Part shown: positions 36,203 through 45,685 of the stretch, piece after piece
Position numbering within the stretch: position 1 is the stretch's first letter
Layout of the letters: each line of letters starts with the position of its first letter
DNA from: Gracilimonas sp040117685
GTDB lineage: Bacteria; Bacteroidota; Rhodothermia; Balneolales; Balneolaceae
Direction of reading: 5' to 3'
Length of the DNA stretch: 64,000 bases
Assembly: GCF_040117685.2 (NCBI RefSeq)
Contig: NZ_JBEDYP020000006.1
Span: 15,528-79,527 of the forward strand
Notes under the pieces: generated by a model
Database searches by the model: none
What the model was told of the DNA's origin: nothing
The model's input: only the letters and a program-made list of their open reading frames with translations
Made by a program: the position numbers and the translations under genes

Positions 36203-36844
36203 ATGCAGAATCAATCAAATACAGATATGACTGACAGAGAAAAGGACACAGAAGAACTGATTTTTGAAGCTGCATCCCGCGTTTTCCAAAAGGATGGCTA
36301 TGCCGGCGCCCGCATGCAGCAAATTGCGGATGAGGCTAATATCAATAAGTCGATGCTTCATTATTACTATCGCAGTAAAGACAAATTATTTCGGGCGGTT
36401 TTTCAACAGCAACTGGCACACTTTTTTCCCACCATATTCGAACTTTTAGGTTCAGAGCTTACTCTGGATAAGAAGGTGCCCAGGCTGATTGATGCCTATT
36501 ACAACTTCCTGCAAGACAATCCTAAAGTAGTGCAGTTTATCATACAGGAAATGAATAATCATCCGGGTGAATTTCGAAAATTTATGAGCGAAAGGAATAT
36601 TCAACCACCTGAAAGTTTTGCTGATCAGATAAAGAAAGAAGTTGAAGCCGGCAATATGGATCCGGTTGAGCCGCGGCAATTACTAATCAGCATGGTCGGG
36701 TTGATTCTGTTTCCCTTCATAGCCCAGATGATGGTAAAAACGGTTTTTGACCTGAAAGAACAGGAGTACATCAAATTTCTTAAAGACCGGAAATGGTTTC
36801 TTACTGATTTTATACTGAATGCCATTAATTATAGAAAGCCATGA
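36203..36844 (+). CDS. TetR family transcriptional regulator of the efflux operon
   Basis: Starting at the ATG at 36203, eight bases after AGGTG, gives 213 residues; a second ATG at 36227 is possible. The DNA-binding domain (about 15-60) reads LIFEAASRVFQKDGYAGARM, QIADEANINKSMLHYYYRSK and DKLFRAVF, a textbook TetR helix-turn-helix. The C-terminal half is an all-helical ligand-binding region. It overlaps the TolC-like gene by four bases and heads a seven-gene efflux operon, so it very likely represses that operon in response to an exported compound. The arrangement parallels E. coli YbiH (CecR) with YbhGFSR. Confidence 0.88.
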   Translation: MQNQSNTDMTDREKDTEELIFEAASRVFQKDGYAGARMQQIADEANINKSMLHYYYRSKDKLFRAVFQQQLAHFFPTIFELLGSELTLDKKVPRLIDAYYNFLQDNPKVVQFIIQEMNNHPGEFRKFMSERNIQPPESFADQIKKEVEAGNMDPVEPRQLLISMVGLILFPFIAQMMVKTVFDLKEQEYIKFLKDRKWFLTDFILNAINYRKP

Positions 36845-38106
36845 ATACGCTACTCGCTTCTTTGCTGATATTTACTTTTGTGTATCAAAATGCTCCGGAG
36901 GATTCTATTTCTCTGAACTACTGCTATCAACAGGCTGAAGCACACTATCCCGTGGCGAAGAATGTGGCACTTCAGGAACAGATAGCAGAGCTGAATATCC
37001 GTATAGCCAACACCGGGTATTACCCACAGGTTTCTTTCAAAAGCAAGGCAACTTATCAATCGGAAGTAACCGAATTCGGATTACCGGGAGGAGGTCCGCC
37101 TCCGGTTAGTAAAGATCAGTATGAAGCAGCTATTCAGGTGAACCAGAATATTTATTCCGGTGGTGCAGTTGGCATTCGAAAAGATCTGGAACGCACCCGG
37201 GGAATGCACCAGGTACTTTCAACCAAAGTAGAACTTCACCAGGTAAGGGCTCAAATCGATCAGGTGTACTTTGGGATTTTGCTTTCTAAACAGCAGATGG
37301 AAGCTACGAAATTGATGTTCTCGGAATTAGACGAACGTCTTAAAAGTGTTCGATCCAAAGTAGAAAATGGGGTTCTGTTGAAAAGTCAGCAGTTGATCCT
37401 GGAAGCGGGACTTATCAAAGCAAAGCAGGATTCGGCAAACATCATGGCAAATATAAAATCAGGGTACCACGTGCTGGGTGAGTTGATAGGGGAAGAGCTG
37501 GATGCATCCACTAAACTGACGCTTCCCGATCCGGTTTCTGAAGGAGAAATAACTGATGTAGAAAGACCGGAAATGGCCCTTTTTGAAAATTCTGTAAAGG
37601 CATTGGAGCAGCAAAAGAAATTGGCTCAAACCGGAAAAATCCCACGTATTTCGGCATTTGGAACCGCTGCTTTTGGACGTCCCGGACTAAACTTCCTGAA
37701 CGATGACTTCCATGATTACTACATGATAGGCCTGCGTTTAAACTGGAATTTGATGGACTTCCTGAATGCTGATGAGCAGAAAGAAGTGCTGAATATCCGG
37801 CAGAAAACCATCAGGCAAAACGAAGAGTCATTTACCCTTCAGCTTCAGACCCAATTGAGCAGCATTGAGGAGCGAATCGAAGCCATTAAAGAGAACATTA
37901 TCCGTGATAAAGAAATCATTGAAATCAGGGAGCAGGTGGTAGCTGAAAGTTCCAATCAGTTTGAGAATGGGGTGATTACGGCAACAGAATACATCACCGA
38001 GCTAACCAATGCCAACCGGGCCCGGCTTTCTTTACTTACAAATGAAATCAAATTAGTTCAGGCCAGGGCTGAATACCAAACCGTTTTGGGATTAGATCGC
38101 GAATAG
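36841..38106 (+). CDS. TolC family outer-membrane efflux protein
   Basis: 421 residues with an N-terminal hydrophobic export signal and two long coiled-coil repeats typical of OEP/TolC: LNYCYQQAEAHYPVAKNV..ANTGYYPQVSFKSK in the first half, and KTGKIPRISAFGTAAFG-type sequence with WNLMDFLNADEQKE in the second (AQTGKIPRISAFG is the exact run here). A trimeric channel through the outer membrane and periplasm is expected. It is translationally coupled to the TetR gene and followed by the adaptor gene after 22 bases. Confidence 0.9.
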   Translation: MNTLLASLLIFTFVYQNAPEDSISLNYCYQQAEAHYPVAKNVALQEQIAELNIRIANTGYYPQVSFKSKATYQSEVTEFGLPGGGPPPVSKDQYEAAIQVNQNIYSGGAVGIRKDLERTRGMHQVLSTKVELHQVRAQIDQVYFGILLSKQQMEATKLMFSELDERLKSVRSKVENGVLLKSQQLILEAGLIKAKQDSANIMANIKSGYHVLGELIGEELDASTKLTLPDPVSEGEITDVERPEMALFENSVKALEQQKKLAQTGKIPRISAFGTAAFGRPGLNFLNDDFHDYYMIGLRLNWNLMDFLNADEQKEVLNIRQKTIRQNEESFTLQLQTQLSSIEERIEAIKENIIRDKEIIEIREQVVAESSNQFENGVITATEYITELTNANRARLSLLTNEIKLVQARAEYQTVLGLDRE

Positions 38107-38128
38107 AAATTTTAACGACAGGAAGGTT

Positions 38129-39028
38129 ATGAAACAGAAGAAAATATACACATCCCTTATTCCAATGGCGGCCTTGCTTTTTTTAGTGGTCGGATGCAGT
38201 CAGGAGCAAACGTCAGAAGCCTATGGGCAGTTTGAAGCGGAGGAAGTTACCGTGTCGGTCGAAACCACAGGAATACTTAAAAGTTTCACTGTGCAGGAGG
38301 GTATGAAACTCGAAGAAGGTCAAAAAGCAGGACAGGTAGATTCAACTCAGCTGGCTCTTCGAAAAGATGAGCTGTTAGCTTCAGTGGCTTCCATCCGGAC
38401 AAATATTGCAAAACTGGAGGCACAAGCCGATGTGTATCGGGAGCAGCTGAATACAGCTCAGAAAGATCTGCAACGCTTCACCAACCTGAAACAAAACGAT
38501 GCCGCTACACAGCAGCAGATCGATCAGGCACAGGGACAGGTAAATGTGCTGAAAAAACAGATTAATTCAGTGGAAGTACAAAAGCAATCGGTTTACGCAG
38601 AGCTGCAAACAATGAAAGCCCGGATAGCTCAGGTAGAAGATCAGATAAATAAGACGCGGATTATAAACCCGGTATCAGGCACGGTGCTTTCAAGCTTTGC
38701 GGAGCGGGGGGAGTTAGTTACAACCGGTAAGCCTCTTTATGAAATAGCCAATTTGGAGGAAATGATCTTAAGGGTGTATGTATCGGGTGCGCAATTACCG
38801 AATGTGATTCTGGGTAAGCAGGCAGAGGTATTCATTGACAAAAATGCGGAGGAGAATGAATCGCTTACGGGTGTGGTAAGGTGGATTGCCTCCGAAGCGG
38901 AGTTCACGCCAAGAATGATTCAAACCAAAGAAGAACGCGTGACGCAGGTGTATGCGGTGGAGGTTACCGTTCCAAACCCGGATGGCAAGTTGAAAATTGG
39001 TATGCCGGGAGAAGTCAACTTTCAATGA
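38129..39028 (+). CDS. HlyD family periplasmic adaptor (membrane fusion lipoprotein)
   Basis: 299 residues. A lipobox, VVGC (20-23), follows the signal peptide MKQKKIYTSLIPMAALLFL. Then come a biotinyl-lipoyl half (GILKSFTVQEGMKLEEGQK), a roughly 100-residue coiled-coil hairpin (about 75-175), and the second lipoyl half INPVSGTVLSSFAERGELV, followed by a beta-barrel domain. It bridges the ABC permeases and the TolC-like channel and corresponds to YbhG in the YbhFSR system. Confidence 0.9.
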   Translation: MKQKKIYTSLIPMAALLFLVVGCSQEQTSEAYGQFEAEEVTVSVETTGILKSFTVQEGMKLEEGQKAGQVDSTQLALRKDELLASVASIRTNIAKLEAQADVYREQLNTAQKDLQRFTNLKQNDAATQQQIDQAQGQVNVLKKQINSVEVQKQSVYAELQTMKARIAQVEDQINKTRIINPVSGTVLSSFAERGELVTTGKPLYEIANLEEMILRVYVSGAQLPNVILGKQAEVFIDKNAEENESLTGVVRWIASEAEFTPRMIQTKEERVTQVYAVEVTVPNPDGKLKIGMPGEVNFQ

Positions 39029-39041
39029 AGAAAGGTCAGGA

Positions 39042-39974
39042 TTGAATAGTGTGGTTAACATATCATCGGTTTCGAAGTGGTTTGGGAAAGTCCGGGCTTT
39101 GAAGGAGGTTTCTTTTGAGGTGAAACAAGGAGAGTTATTTGGAGTGATAGGTCCGGATGGTGCCGGCAAAACTACGCTGTTCCGGATTATAAACACTTTG
39201 CTCGTTCCCGATGAAGGATCTGCCATGGTACTGGATAGAAATGCAGTGAAGGATTACAAGCAAATCAGGCCACAGTTAGGGTATATGCCCGGCCGGTTTT
39301 CTCTGTATCAGGATTTAACGGTGGAGGAGAATCTGAAATTCTTCGCCTCTGTTTTTGGAACTACTATTGATGAGAATTATGAACTGGTAAAGCCTATTTA
39401 CAGTCAGCTCGAAAAATTTAAAACCCGGTTGGCAGGAGATTTGTCCGGCGGGATGAAGCAAAAACTGGCATTGAGTTGTGCGCTCATTCATAAGCCGGAG
39501 TTATTGCTTTTGGATGAGCCGACTACCGGAGTGGATGCCGTTTCCCGAAAAGAATTCTGGGAAATGCTGCAGATGCTGAAAAAAGAGGGAATCACCATTA
39601 TCGTATCCACACCCTATATGGACGAGGCGGACTTGTGCGAAAGAGTGGCGCTGATTCAGGAGGGGGAGATTCTGCAAATTGATACTCCACAAGCTATCGT
39701 AGATTCATTTGAACGCACGTTGCTGGGAATCAAAGCAGCCAACACCTATGCGTTACTCAATGCTCTTAAATCATATTCTCAGGCACATTCGGTACAGCCC
39801 TTTGGTGAGTACGTCCATTATACCGAAAAAACCGGTTCACCCAATTTGGTGGCACTAAAAACCTATTTGTTTGACCGGGGATTAGAACAGGTTGAGATCA
39901 AGCCCATCAAGCCAAATATTGAGGACAGCTTTATGGAGCTGATGCAAGCCAAAGGTGAGGAAGCCCATGCCTGA
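39042..39974 (+). CDS. ABC transporter ATP-binding protein (first of two)
   Basis: The family-like sequence begins at VVNISSVSKWFGKVRALKEV. The start is a TTG at 39042 (AAAGG six bases before) or a GTG at 39051; frames upstream overlap the adaptor without sense. About 310 residues. Walker A is GPDGAGKTTL, Q-loop YMPGRFSLYQDLTV, signature DLSGGMKQKLAL, Walker B LLLLDEPTTGVD, H-switch in IIVSTPYMDEAD. All elements are intact. It probably pairs with the next ATPase in a heterodimer, where E. coli YbhF has both fused in one chain. It overlaps the next gene by eight bases. Confidence 0.9.
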   Translation: MNSVVNISSVSKWFGKVRALKEVSFEVKQGELFGVIGPDGAGKTTLFRIINTLLVPDEGSAMVLDRNAVKDYKQIRPQLGYMPGRFSLYQDLTVEENLKFFASVFGTTIDENYELVKPIYSQLEKFKTRLAGDLSGGMKQKLALSCALIHKPELLLLDEPTTGVDAVSRKEFWEMLQMLKKEGITIIVSTPYMDEADLCERVALIQEGEILQIDTPQAIVDSFERTLLGIKAANTYALLNALKSYSQAHSVQPFGEYVHYTEKTGSPNLVALKTYLFDRGLEQVEIKPIKPNIEDSFMELMQAKGEEAHA

Positions 39975-40710
39975 TCCGGCCATCCAAACCAAAAACCTGA
40001 CCCGGAAATTCGGTGATTTCACAGCGGTTGATAACATCACTTTTGAAGTGGAACAGGGAGAGATATTCGGGTTTTTGGGAGCCAACGGAGCAGGAAAAAC
40101 GACAGCCATGCTTATGCTTACCGGACTGCTTATTCCAACTTCGGGCAATGCATGGGTGTCGGGCAAGGATGTTTACCGACAGGCAGAAGCCATCAAGAAA
40201 AACATCGGGTACATGAGCCAAAAGTTTTCGCTGTATGATGATCTAACTTCCGAAGAAAACATCCGGTTTTACGGGGGCATTTACGGGATCCCTGATAAAG
40301 AACTAAACAGCAAAATTGATGCGGTAATCAACTCACTTGGACTGAAAGATGTACGGAATAAGCTGGTCCGCTCCTTGCCCTTAGGCTGGAAGCAGAAACT
40401 GGCTTTTTCCATAGCCATACTCCACAATCCCAGTATTGTGTTTCTGGATGAGCCTACCGGCGGAGTGGATCCGGTAACGAGGCGACAGTTCTGGGAAAAG
40501 ATATACGAGGTTTCGGATCAGGGAATTACGGTTTTTGTGACAACCCATTATATGGACGAGGCGGAGTATTGCGATCGTATCTCTATTATGGTGGACGGGC
40601 GGATGGATGCCATCGGTTCACCCCGCGAACTAAAAGCTAATTTCGAATCAGGTTCTATTGAGGATGTGTTTATAAAGCTGGCTCGCGGTGCCAAGAGGGG
40701 GGAAGGATGA
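39967..40710 (+). CDS. ABC transporter ATP-binding protein (second of two)
   Basis: The ATG at 39967 (MPDPAIQTKNLTRKFGDF) gives 247 residues. Walker A is GANGAGKTTA, the Q-loop is in YMSQKFSLYDDLT, Walker B is VFLDEPTGGVD, and the H-switch is in VTTHYMDEAEY. The signature is SLPLGWKQKLA instead of LSGGQ, as in the second half of YbhF-type proteins, so one nucleotide site of the presumed heterodimer may be atypical. Start and stop overlap both neighbours by a few bases, showing translational coupling. Confidence 0.92.
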   Translation: MPDPAIQTKNLTRKFGDFTAVDNITFEVEQGEIFGFLGANGAGKTTAMLMLTGLLIPTSGNAWVSGKDVYRQAEAIKKNIGYMSQKFSLYDDLTSEENIRFYGGIYGIPDKELNSKIDAVINSLGLKDVRNKLVRSLPLGWKQKLAFSIAILHNPSIVFLDEPTGGVDPVTRRQFWEKIYEVSDQGITVFVTTHYMDEAEYCDRISIMVDGRMDAIGSPRELKANFESGSIEDVFIKLARGAKRGEG

Positions 40711-41815
40711 ATGCATTTTCCGGCTTTGTGATTAAGGAGTTTAAGCAAATATACCGTGATAAGCGTACGCTAACTGTGCTGTTCGGGATGCCTGTCATCA
40801 TGCTGATCCTGTTTGGTTTTGCAATCCGAAATGAAGTAACCAACGCTGAGATCGGGATTCTGGATCTATCGAAAGATGAAGTGACCCGAACCCTCACCCA
40901 AAAACTGGAAGCCTCGGCATCGTTTGAAGTTCGGGCCTATCTGCAAAGCTATGAGGAAGTGGAAGGGCTGTTCAGAGAGGGTAATATTAAAGAAGTAGTA
41001 GTTTTGAACCGAACTTCAAAGAGAAGTTAGTCGGGGAACAAAAAGCTCAGGTGCAGGTGATTACCGATGCCACCGACCCAAATCTTGCAAACCTGGTGCA
41101 ATCTTACACGGCCAATATCATTCGGGATTATGTGGGGGAGTTAAATGATAACGGAGATATACGAAAAGCCGGACTAAACCCCCAGGTCCGGATGATGTAC
41201 AATCCCGAACTGAGAAGTGTAAATCTGTTCGTGCCCGGGTTGATAGCCGTAATACTGATGCTTATTTCCGCCCTCATGACCTCCATCTCCATCACCCGAG
41301 AAAAGGAGATGGGGAATATGGAAATATTGCTGGTCTCTCCGCTTAAGCCCCGACACATAATTATTGGTAAAGTATTACCCTACCTGGTGCTTTCGGTGGT
41401 GAATGTAATCACCATTTTGGTGCTGGCCCGGTTTGTTTTTCAGGTTCCGTTTCAGGGTTCGTATTTCCTGTTCTTTATGGAGTCGATCTTATTCATTTTA
41501 ACAGCTCTGGCGCTGGGGGTATTCATTTCATCGGCCGCCAATAATCAGCAAACGGCGATGATGGTTTCTCTGGCAGGCTTACTGCTTCCAACGGTGTTAC
41601 TGTCGGGCTTCATTTTTCCCGTTTCAAGTATGCCCCTTCCGCTTCAGTGGATTTCACATATCATCCCCGCCAAATGGTTTCTGATTATCGTAAGAGACAT
41701 CATGCTGAAAGGATCCGAGTTTTTATTTATCTGGAAAGAGACGCTTATCCTTGGGGGAATCACCGTATTCTTTATGGCTCTGAGTATGAAAAAGTTCAAG
41801 GTGAGGCTGCAATGA
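40707..41815 (+). pseudogene. ABC-2 type permease (YbhS-like) interrupted by a frameshift
   Basis: The first frame runs 40707-41030 (MNAFSGFVIKEFKQIYRDKR..) to KEVVVLNRTSKRS and stops. The adjacent frame continues as EPNFKEKLVGEQKAQVQV into ITDATDPNLANLVQSYT and six hydrophobic helices, ending 41815. One extra T in the TTTT run at 41002-41005 gives VVFEPNFKEK and an intact permease of about 369 residues. One helix lies at the N-terminus, a large extracytoplasmic domain follows, then five helices with FVPGLIAVILMLISALM. All other operon members are intact, so an assembly error is quite possible. Confidence 0.85.
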
Positions 41816-42942
41816 GTATCATCCGGGTTTTACTTCGCAAAGAGTTCCTGCAGATTTTCCGAAACAAGGCGATGTTGCCTATCCTTTTTGTGATGCCGGT
41901 GGTTCAGTTGCTGGTTCTTTCCTTTGCTGCAACCTATGAACTGAAAGAGGTTGACTTTGCCCTGATTGACAGGGATCAATCTGAACTTTCCAGAGAGTTA
42001 ACGGCGAAATTTCAGGCTTCGGGCTACTTCACCCTTAAGCTGGAAACCTTTGACCGGGAAGAAGCGCTTGATGCTATGAATGCCGGACTGGTTAAGATGA
42101 TCATTCACATTCCTTCTGATTTCGGAAAGGATGCCTCAACCGGAAAGCAGGCAGATCTGCAGCTGATTATTGATGCTGTGGACGGCAGCACGGCCGGACT
42201 CATTCAATCATACAGTGCTTCTATCCTGAATGATCTGAATACCGAAGTTTTGACTAAGCTAAACATTGAACAGGCAGGCCAGCAGATTACACAAGCCAAA
42301 TCAATTAACATCAACCCTCAAAACTGGTACAACCCGGACCTGGATTACATCACCTATATGGTGCCGGGAATTTTAGTGGTTCTTGTTTCCATGATCGGTG
42401 TTTTTTTATCGGGGATGAATATAGTCCGGGAGCAGGAGATCGGAACCATTGAACAGCTGAATGTAACGCCCATCCGCAAATACCAGTTTATGATTGGGAA
42501 GCTGCTTCCTTTCTGGGTAATTGGAATGGTAGACTTACTCATTGGCCTGGCCCTGGCCCGCTATGGATTTCAGATTCCTTTTTTGGGTAGTCTTACCACG
42601 GTCTTAGTAGTTGCCGGCATTTTTTTGATTGTTATCCAATCGTTGGGACTTCTTATTTCTACCATGACTCACACCCAGCAGCAAGCCATGTTCATTGCCT
42701 GGTTTGTGATGGTCATTTTTATTTTGATGGGTGGATTATTTACCCCGATTGAAAGCATGCCCGAATGGGCTCAAAACCTGACGTTAGCAAACCCGGTAGC
42801 TTATTTCATTAAGATTATGCGAATGGTGTTACTGAAAGGAGCAGGGTGGAAAGAAATACAGTTTATGGTTTACACGCTAATAGGGATGGGAAGTGTACTG
42901 TTACTGATTTCCATCAATCGCTACAAGAAAACGACGGGCTGA
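41812..42942 (+). CDS. ABC-2 type permease (YbhR-like)
   Basis: The ATG at 41812 overlaps the previous stop (ATGA) and gives 376 residues; the open frame extends upstream inside the neighbouring gene only by chance. Layout matches its partner: helix one with RKEFLQIFRNKAMLPILFVM, a large periplasmic domain (about 45-180), then YMVPGILVVLVSMIGVFLSG and further helices ending with LLLISINRYKK. It should form the membrane channel with the frameshifted permease, driven by the two ATPases, exporting a drug or lipid-like compound. Last gene of the operon. Confidence 0.9.
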   Translation: MSIIRVLLRKEFLQIFRNKAMLPILFVMPVVQLLVLSFAATYELKEVDFALIDRDQSELSRELTAKFQASGYFTLKLETFDREEALDAMNAGLVKMIIHIPSDFGKDASTGKQADLQLIIDAVDGSTAGLIQSYSASILNDLNTEVLTKLNIEQAGQQITQAKSININPQNWYNPDLDYITYMVPGILVVLVSMIGVFLSGMNIVREQEIGTIEQLNVTPIRKYQFMIGKLLPFWVIGMVDLLIGLALARYGFQIPFLGSLTTVLVVAGIFLIVIQSLGLLISTMTHTQQQAMFIAWFVMVIFILMGGLFTPIESMPEWAQNLTLANPVAYFIKIMRMVLLKGAGWKEIQFMVYTLIGMGSVLLLISINRYKKTTG

Positions 42943-42988
42943 TGCCCGGATATTGAATAATGAACATTCAATGTTCAAAATCACGTGC

Positions 42989-43684
42989 TCAATCAAACTT
43001 GGGATGGACGATCAGGTTTTTGTAGGCATGAACCATGGTTTCCTGGGATAAACCGGCGAAGTACATCATAAAGATAACCAGGTTGGCGAAGTTCACCCGA
43101 AAGTACCCATTGTGATCGTATTTACGGGCGGAGACGGTGGCGTTCTTGGGGATAATCCGAAACCCGGCACGAGACTGAATTTTCTGGATCAAATCGTAAT
43201 CCTCCATAATCATAAAATCTTCCCGAAAGCCTCCTAAACCGACAAATAAATCTTTTTTGATAAACAGGGTTTGATCCCCGCCCCGGCACATCAAACGGTT
43301 AAAACGGGTGCAGTAGGCATTGATTTTTAAAAGGGGATGGTTCGTATCAAACCGGTAGCGGTAACAACCGGATTCATAGCCATTGGATAAAGCTTCTTCA
43401 ATATCATCCCGAAAAGAGGAAGGCGGAACAGTATCGGCATGAACAAAGTAGAGGACTTTACCGGAGGATTGTTCGGCCCCAAAATTCATTTGTGCAGCCC
43501 GGCCTTTCCTCGGCGATTTCAGGCAGGTAAACCCATTTTCCTCAACGATATTTATCGTTTTGTCGGAGCTGCCTCCATCCACAACAAACAATTCATCGGA
43601 AGGGTCTATAGCATTGTTCAAGTGAACCAATAAATCCAAAATGGAGTTTTCTTCGTTATATGTAGGGACAATGATGCTCAGCAT
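42989..43684 (-). CDS. Family 2 glycosyltransferase, TIGR04283 type
   Basis: 231 residues, a GT-A fold without membrane anchor. LSIIVPTYNEENSI opens the nucleotide-binding region. VVDGGSSDKT and the metal-site FVHADTVPP (D-x-D variant H-A-D) follow, then SGCYRYRFD, RGGDQTLFIKK and FMIMEDYDLIQKI. The short length, the ARKGRAAQMNFGA-like stretch (PRKGRAAQMN here) and GDQ match the TIGR04283 group (rSAM/selenodomain-associated transferase 2). Donor and acceptor are unknown. No other sugar-pathway gene is adjacent. Confidence 0.82.
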   Translation of the reverse strand: MLSIIVPTYNEENSILDLLVHLNNAIDPSDELFVVDGGSSDKTINIVEENGFTCLKSPRKGRAAQMNFGAEQSSGKVLYFVHADTVPPSSFRDDIEEALSNGYESGCYRYRFDTNHPLLKINAYCTRFNRLMCRGGDQTLFIKKDLFVGLGGFREDFMIMEDYDLIQKIQSRAGFRIIPKNATVSARKYDHNGYFRVNFANLVIFMMYFAGLSQETMVHAYKNLIVHPKFD

Positions 43685-43770
43685 TTCACAGTAAGATTAA
43701 TCGGCTTTAGATAGTCAATACGATGTGTTGGGTTCTGCAGATGTTTTTAATATTCAAAAAGAATAACAAA

Positions 43771-44586
43771 ATGAAGAATATAATTATTAGTGTTTTATTA
43801 GTGGCCGGAATTTTGGCCTCTGTTAATGTTCAGGCTCAGGATGAAATGTTGGCAGATTCCGTGAACCTTGATGTGATGACTTACGCTGAACTTTCCGAGC
43901 AGTTGATTGAGAATCTCAGACAAGGCAAATCAACAAAAGCCATTCAGGATAAACTGGCGAATGTTTCCGAGAAAGAATTAAAGGAAAGCCTGGATTCGGA
44001 AGGGGAACGGAAGGCATTTTGGCTGAATGTGTATAACGCCTATGTGCAAATCATTTTGACGGAAGATCCGGAGTTGTTTAAGGATCGGGATTCGGTATTT
44101 GGGTACAACTTCTTTTCATCACCCCAGATTACCATAGCAGGTAAAGACGTTAGCTTTGATGATATCGAGCACGGCATCATCCGAAGATCCAAAGTTAAAA
44201 TTTCGGGTGGCTATGCCAGCAATCCCTTTCCGGGTGGATATGAAAAGAAATTCCGGTGGGATGAAGTTGACGCCCGCATTCACTTTGCGCTTAATTGTGG
44301 GGCTGCGGCCTGTCCTTATATCGCTGCCTTCGATCCGGATCGGGTGAACGAGCAGCTGGATATCACCACAAAACAATACCTGGAAAAAACAACGGACTAT
44401 TATCCGGAAGAAAACAGGGTAGTCGTAAATAAACTGATGAGCTGGTTCCGTGCTGACTTTGGAGGAAAAAGCGGAGCTGTACAAATGCTTAAAGATTATG
44501 AAATCATCCCTCAGGATGCCGATCCCTCCGTTGAATTTAAAGAATACGACTGGACGCTGGAGCTGGGTAACTATAAAGATATCTGA
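43771..44586 (+). CDS. Secreted DUF547 domain protein
   Basis: The ATG at 43771 (MKNIIISVLLVAGILA..VQAQ) gives a clean signal peptide and 271 residues; an upstream ATG at 43723 only adds non-signal sequence. The DUF547 core is clear: RKAFWLNVYNAYVQIIL near 85-101, the DIEHGIIRR segment near 131-139, and RIHFALNCGAAACPYIAAFD near 169-188 with its conserved Asn-Cys and Cys. The conserved N/C/H set suggests a transglutaminase- or peptidase-like site, but no activity is established. Convergent with the barrel gene, with stop codons abutting. Confidence 0.85.
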   Translation: MKNIIISVLLVAGILASVNVQAQDEMLADSVNLDVMTYAELSEQLIENLRQGKSTKAIQDKLANVSEKELKESLDSEGERKAFWLNVYNAYVQIILTEDPELFKDRDSVFGYNFFSSPQITIAGKDVSFDDIEHGIIRRSKVKISGGYASNPFPGGYEKKFRWDEVDARIHFALNCGAAACPYIAAFDPDRVNEQLDITTKQYLEKTTDYYPEENRVVVNKLMSWFRADFGGKSGAVQMLKDYEIIPQDADPSVEFKEYDWTLELGNYKDI

Positions 44587-45663
44587 TTAAAAGGCTTCGC
44601 CGATGGTGAGCACAAAACCGCTTACCCCCGGGCCGAAGCCGGCATCGAGCCGAATGTTAACCTTGCGGTTTTTATCAATCATGTAGCGTAATCCGGGACC
44701 AAGGGTCCATTTCAGGTTTGTTAAAGGGAAATCAGAGAGGTTCGGGGCTACATTACCTACCGAAGCAAAGGCAACAACGCCAAACCTTTTGTATATAGGC
44801 ACCCGATACTCTGCCTGAGTAGTCAGGTACACCTTATCGCGATAACGCCCCTCCAAATAACCACGCATTTGTTTTGGTCCGCCCAGCAGCGCCAGCTTCT
44901 GAAACGGCACGTTGCCACCGGTAAATTTGCTCACAAAATTAAACCCGAGGGTTTGATCGTAAGCGTTGGTATGGAAAGTTCGGACATCCAATGAAAGCTG
45001 GAAGAAGTCATAATCGCTCCCGGTCCAGGACTGATCTATGAGTCCCTGAAGTTCCAGGTAGCTGCCGCTTGTAGAATAGAAAATGTTATCGCGGTTATCG
45101 TAAACGGAGGAAATACCTATGCCGGAATGAGTGCCACCTGATGTTCCTGTTGGGTTATTGGTATCCAGTAAGCCTCCGGATTGAATGGTAGTTATATCGT
45201 AACGGTCGTACCAATAGCTTATCCCGGTGTAAATACTTTTGCTGACCTTACGAAGCGCATTTATCTGAACGCGTGGAAAGTTAACCCGATAAGTTTCTTC
45301 GTTACTTTCAGGAGTGTTTCTGCCTATTCCATAATATTTGTAGGTATATCGATAGTATCCGATTTCTCCATCCAGCCGCCAGTTATTTTGTTTAAGGTAA
45401 AGCTCGTACGGGAAGTAAAGAAGGAGCTGCTTTTCCAGGGTATAGGCTGCCCCGAAGTTGATTTGAGATGGTTTTCCATCGTTTAGATTACTTTGAAAGT
45501 CGAACGTAAAAATGCCCAGCCCGCCAAAAGCAAAGCTGGTTTCTTCGGTATAGAATACAACCGGAAATCCCCGCAAAGAAGTATTCTCAACCTGGGCGGT
45601 TAAGGGTTTTGATATCAAAGAGAATGCAAAACCAATAAGTATAAAAACTGTACGATTTCGCAT
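44587..45663 (-). CDS. Outer-membrane Omp85-like beta-barrel protein (BamA/TamA family)
   Basis: 358 residues: signal peptide (1-24, ending LTAQ) then a 16-strand barrel without POTRA domains. Barrel features include alternating aromatic strands, VYDNRDNIFYSTSGSYLEL (the surface-antigen DNRD-x-x-P/S-x-x-G turn), KLALLGGPKQMRGYLEGRYRDK (the conserved L6-loop R-G-Y/F motif), and the C-terminal GFVLTIGEAF. It is half the length of BamA, so it is probably a small patatin-associated or stand-alone Omp85 homologue. Its role is unknown. Confidence 0.82.
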   Translation of the reverse strand: MRNRTVFILIGFAFSLISKPLTAQVENTSLRGFPVVFYTEETSFAFGGLGIFTFDFQSNLNDGKPSQINFGAAYTLEKQLLLYFPYELYLKQNNWRLDGEIGYYRYTYKYYGIGRNTPESNEETYRVNFPRVQINALRKVSKSIYTGISYWYDRYDITTIQSGGLLDTNNPTGTSGGTHSGIGISSVYDNRDNIFYSTSGSYLELQGLIDQSWTGSDYDFFQLSLDVRTFHTNAYDQTLGFNFVSKFTGGNVPFQKLALLGGPKQMRGYLEGRYRDKVYLTTQAEYRVPIYKRFGVVAFASVGNVAPNLSDFPLTNLKWTLGPGLRYMIDKNRKVNIRLDAGFGPGVSGFVLTIGEAF

Positions 45664-45685
45664 TCATTATCTCATTTACCGGTTA

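Noticed and set aside
41000..41012. Programmed -1 frameshifting in the permease, lipoprotein and secreted protein genes
   Set aside because: None of the three sites matches an X-XXY-YYZ slippery heptamer in the zero frame; a lost base in a T run explains all three.
41647..41811. Upstream extension of the second permease
   Set aside because: It lies wholly inside the previous permease gene; the ATG at 41812 overlapping the stop is the natural start.
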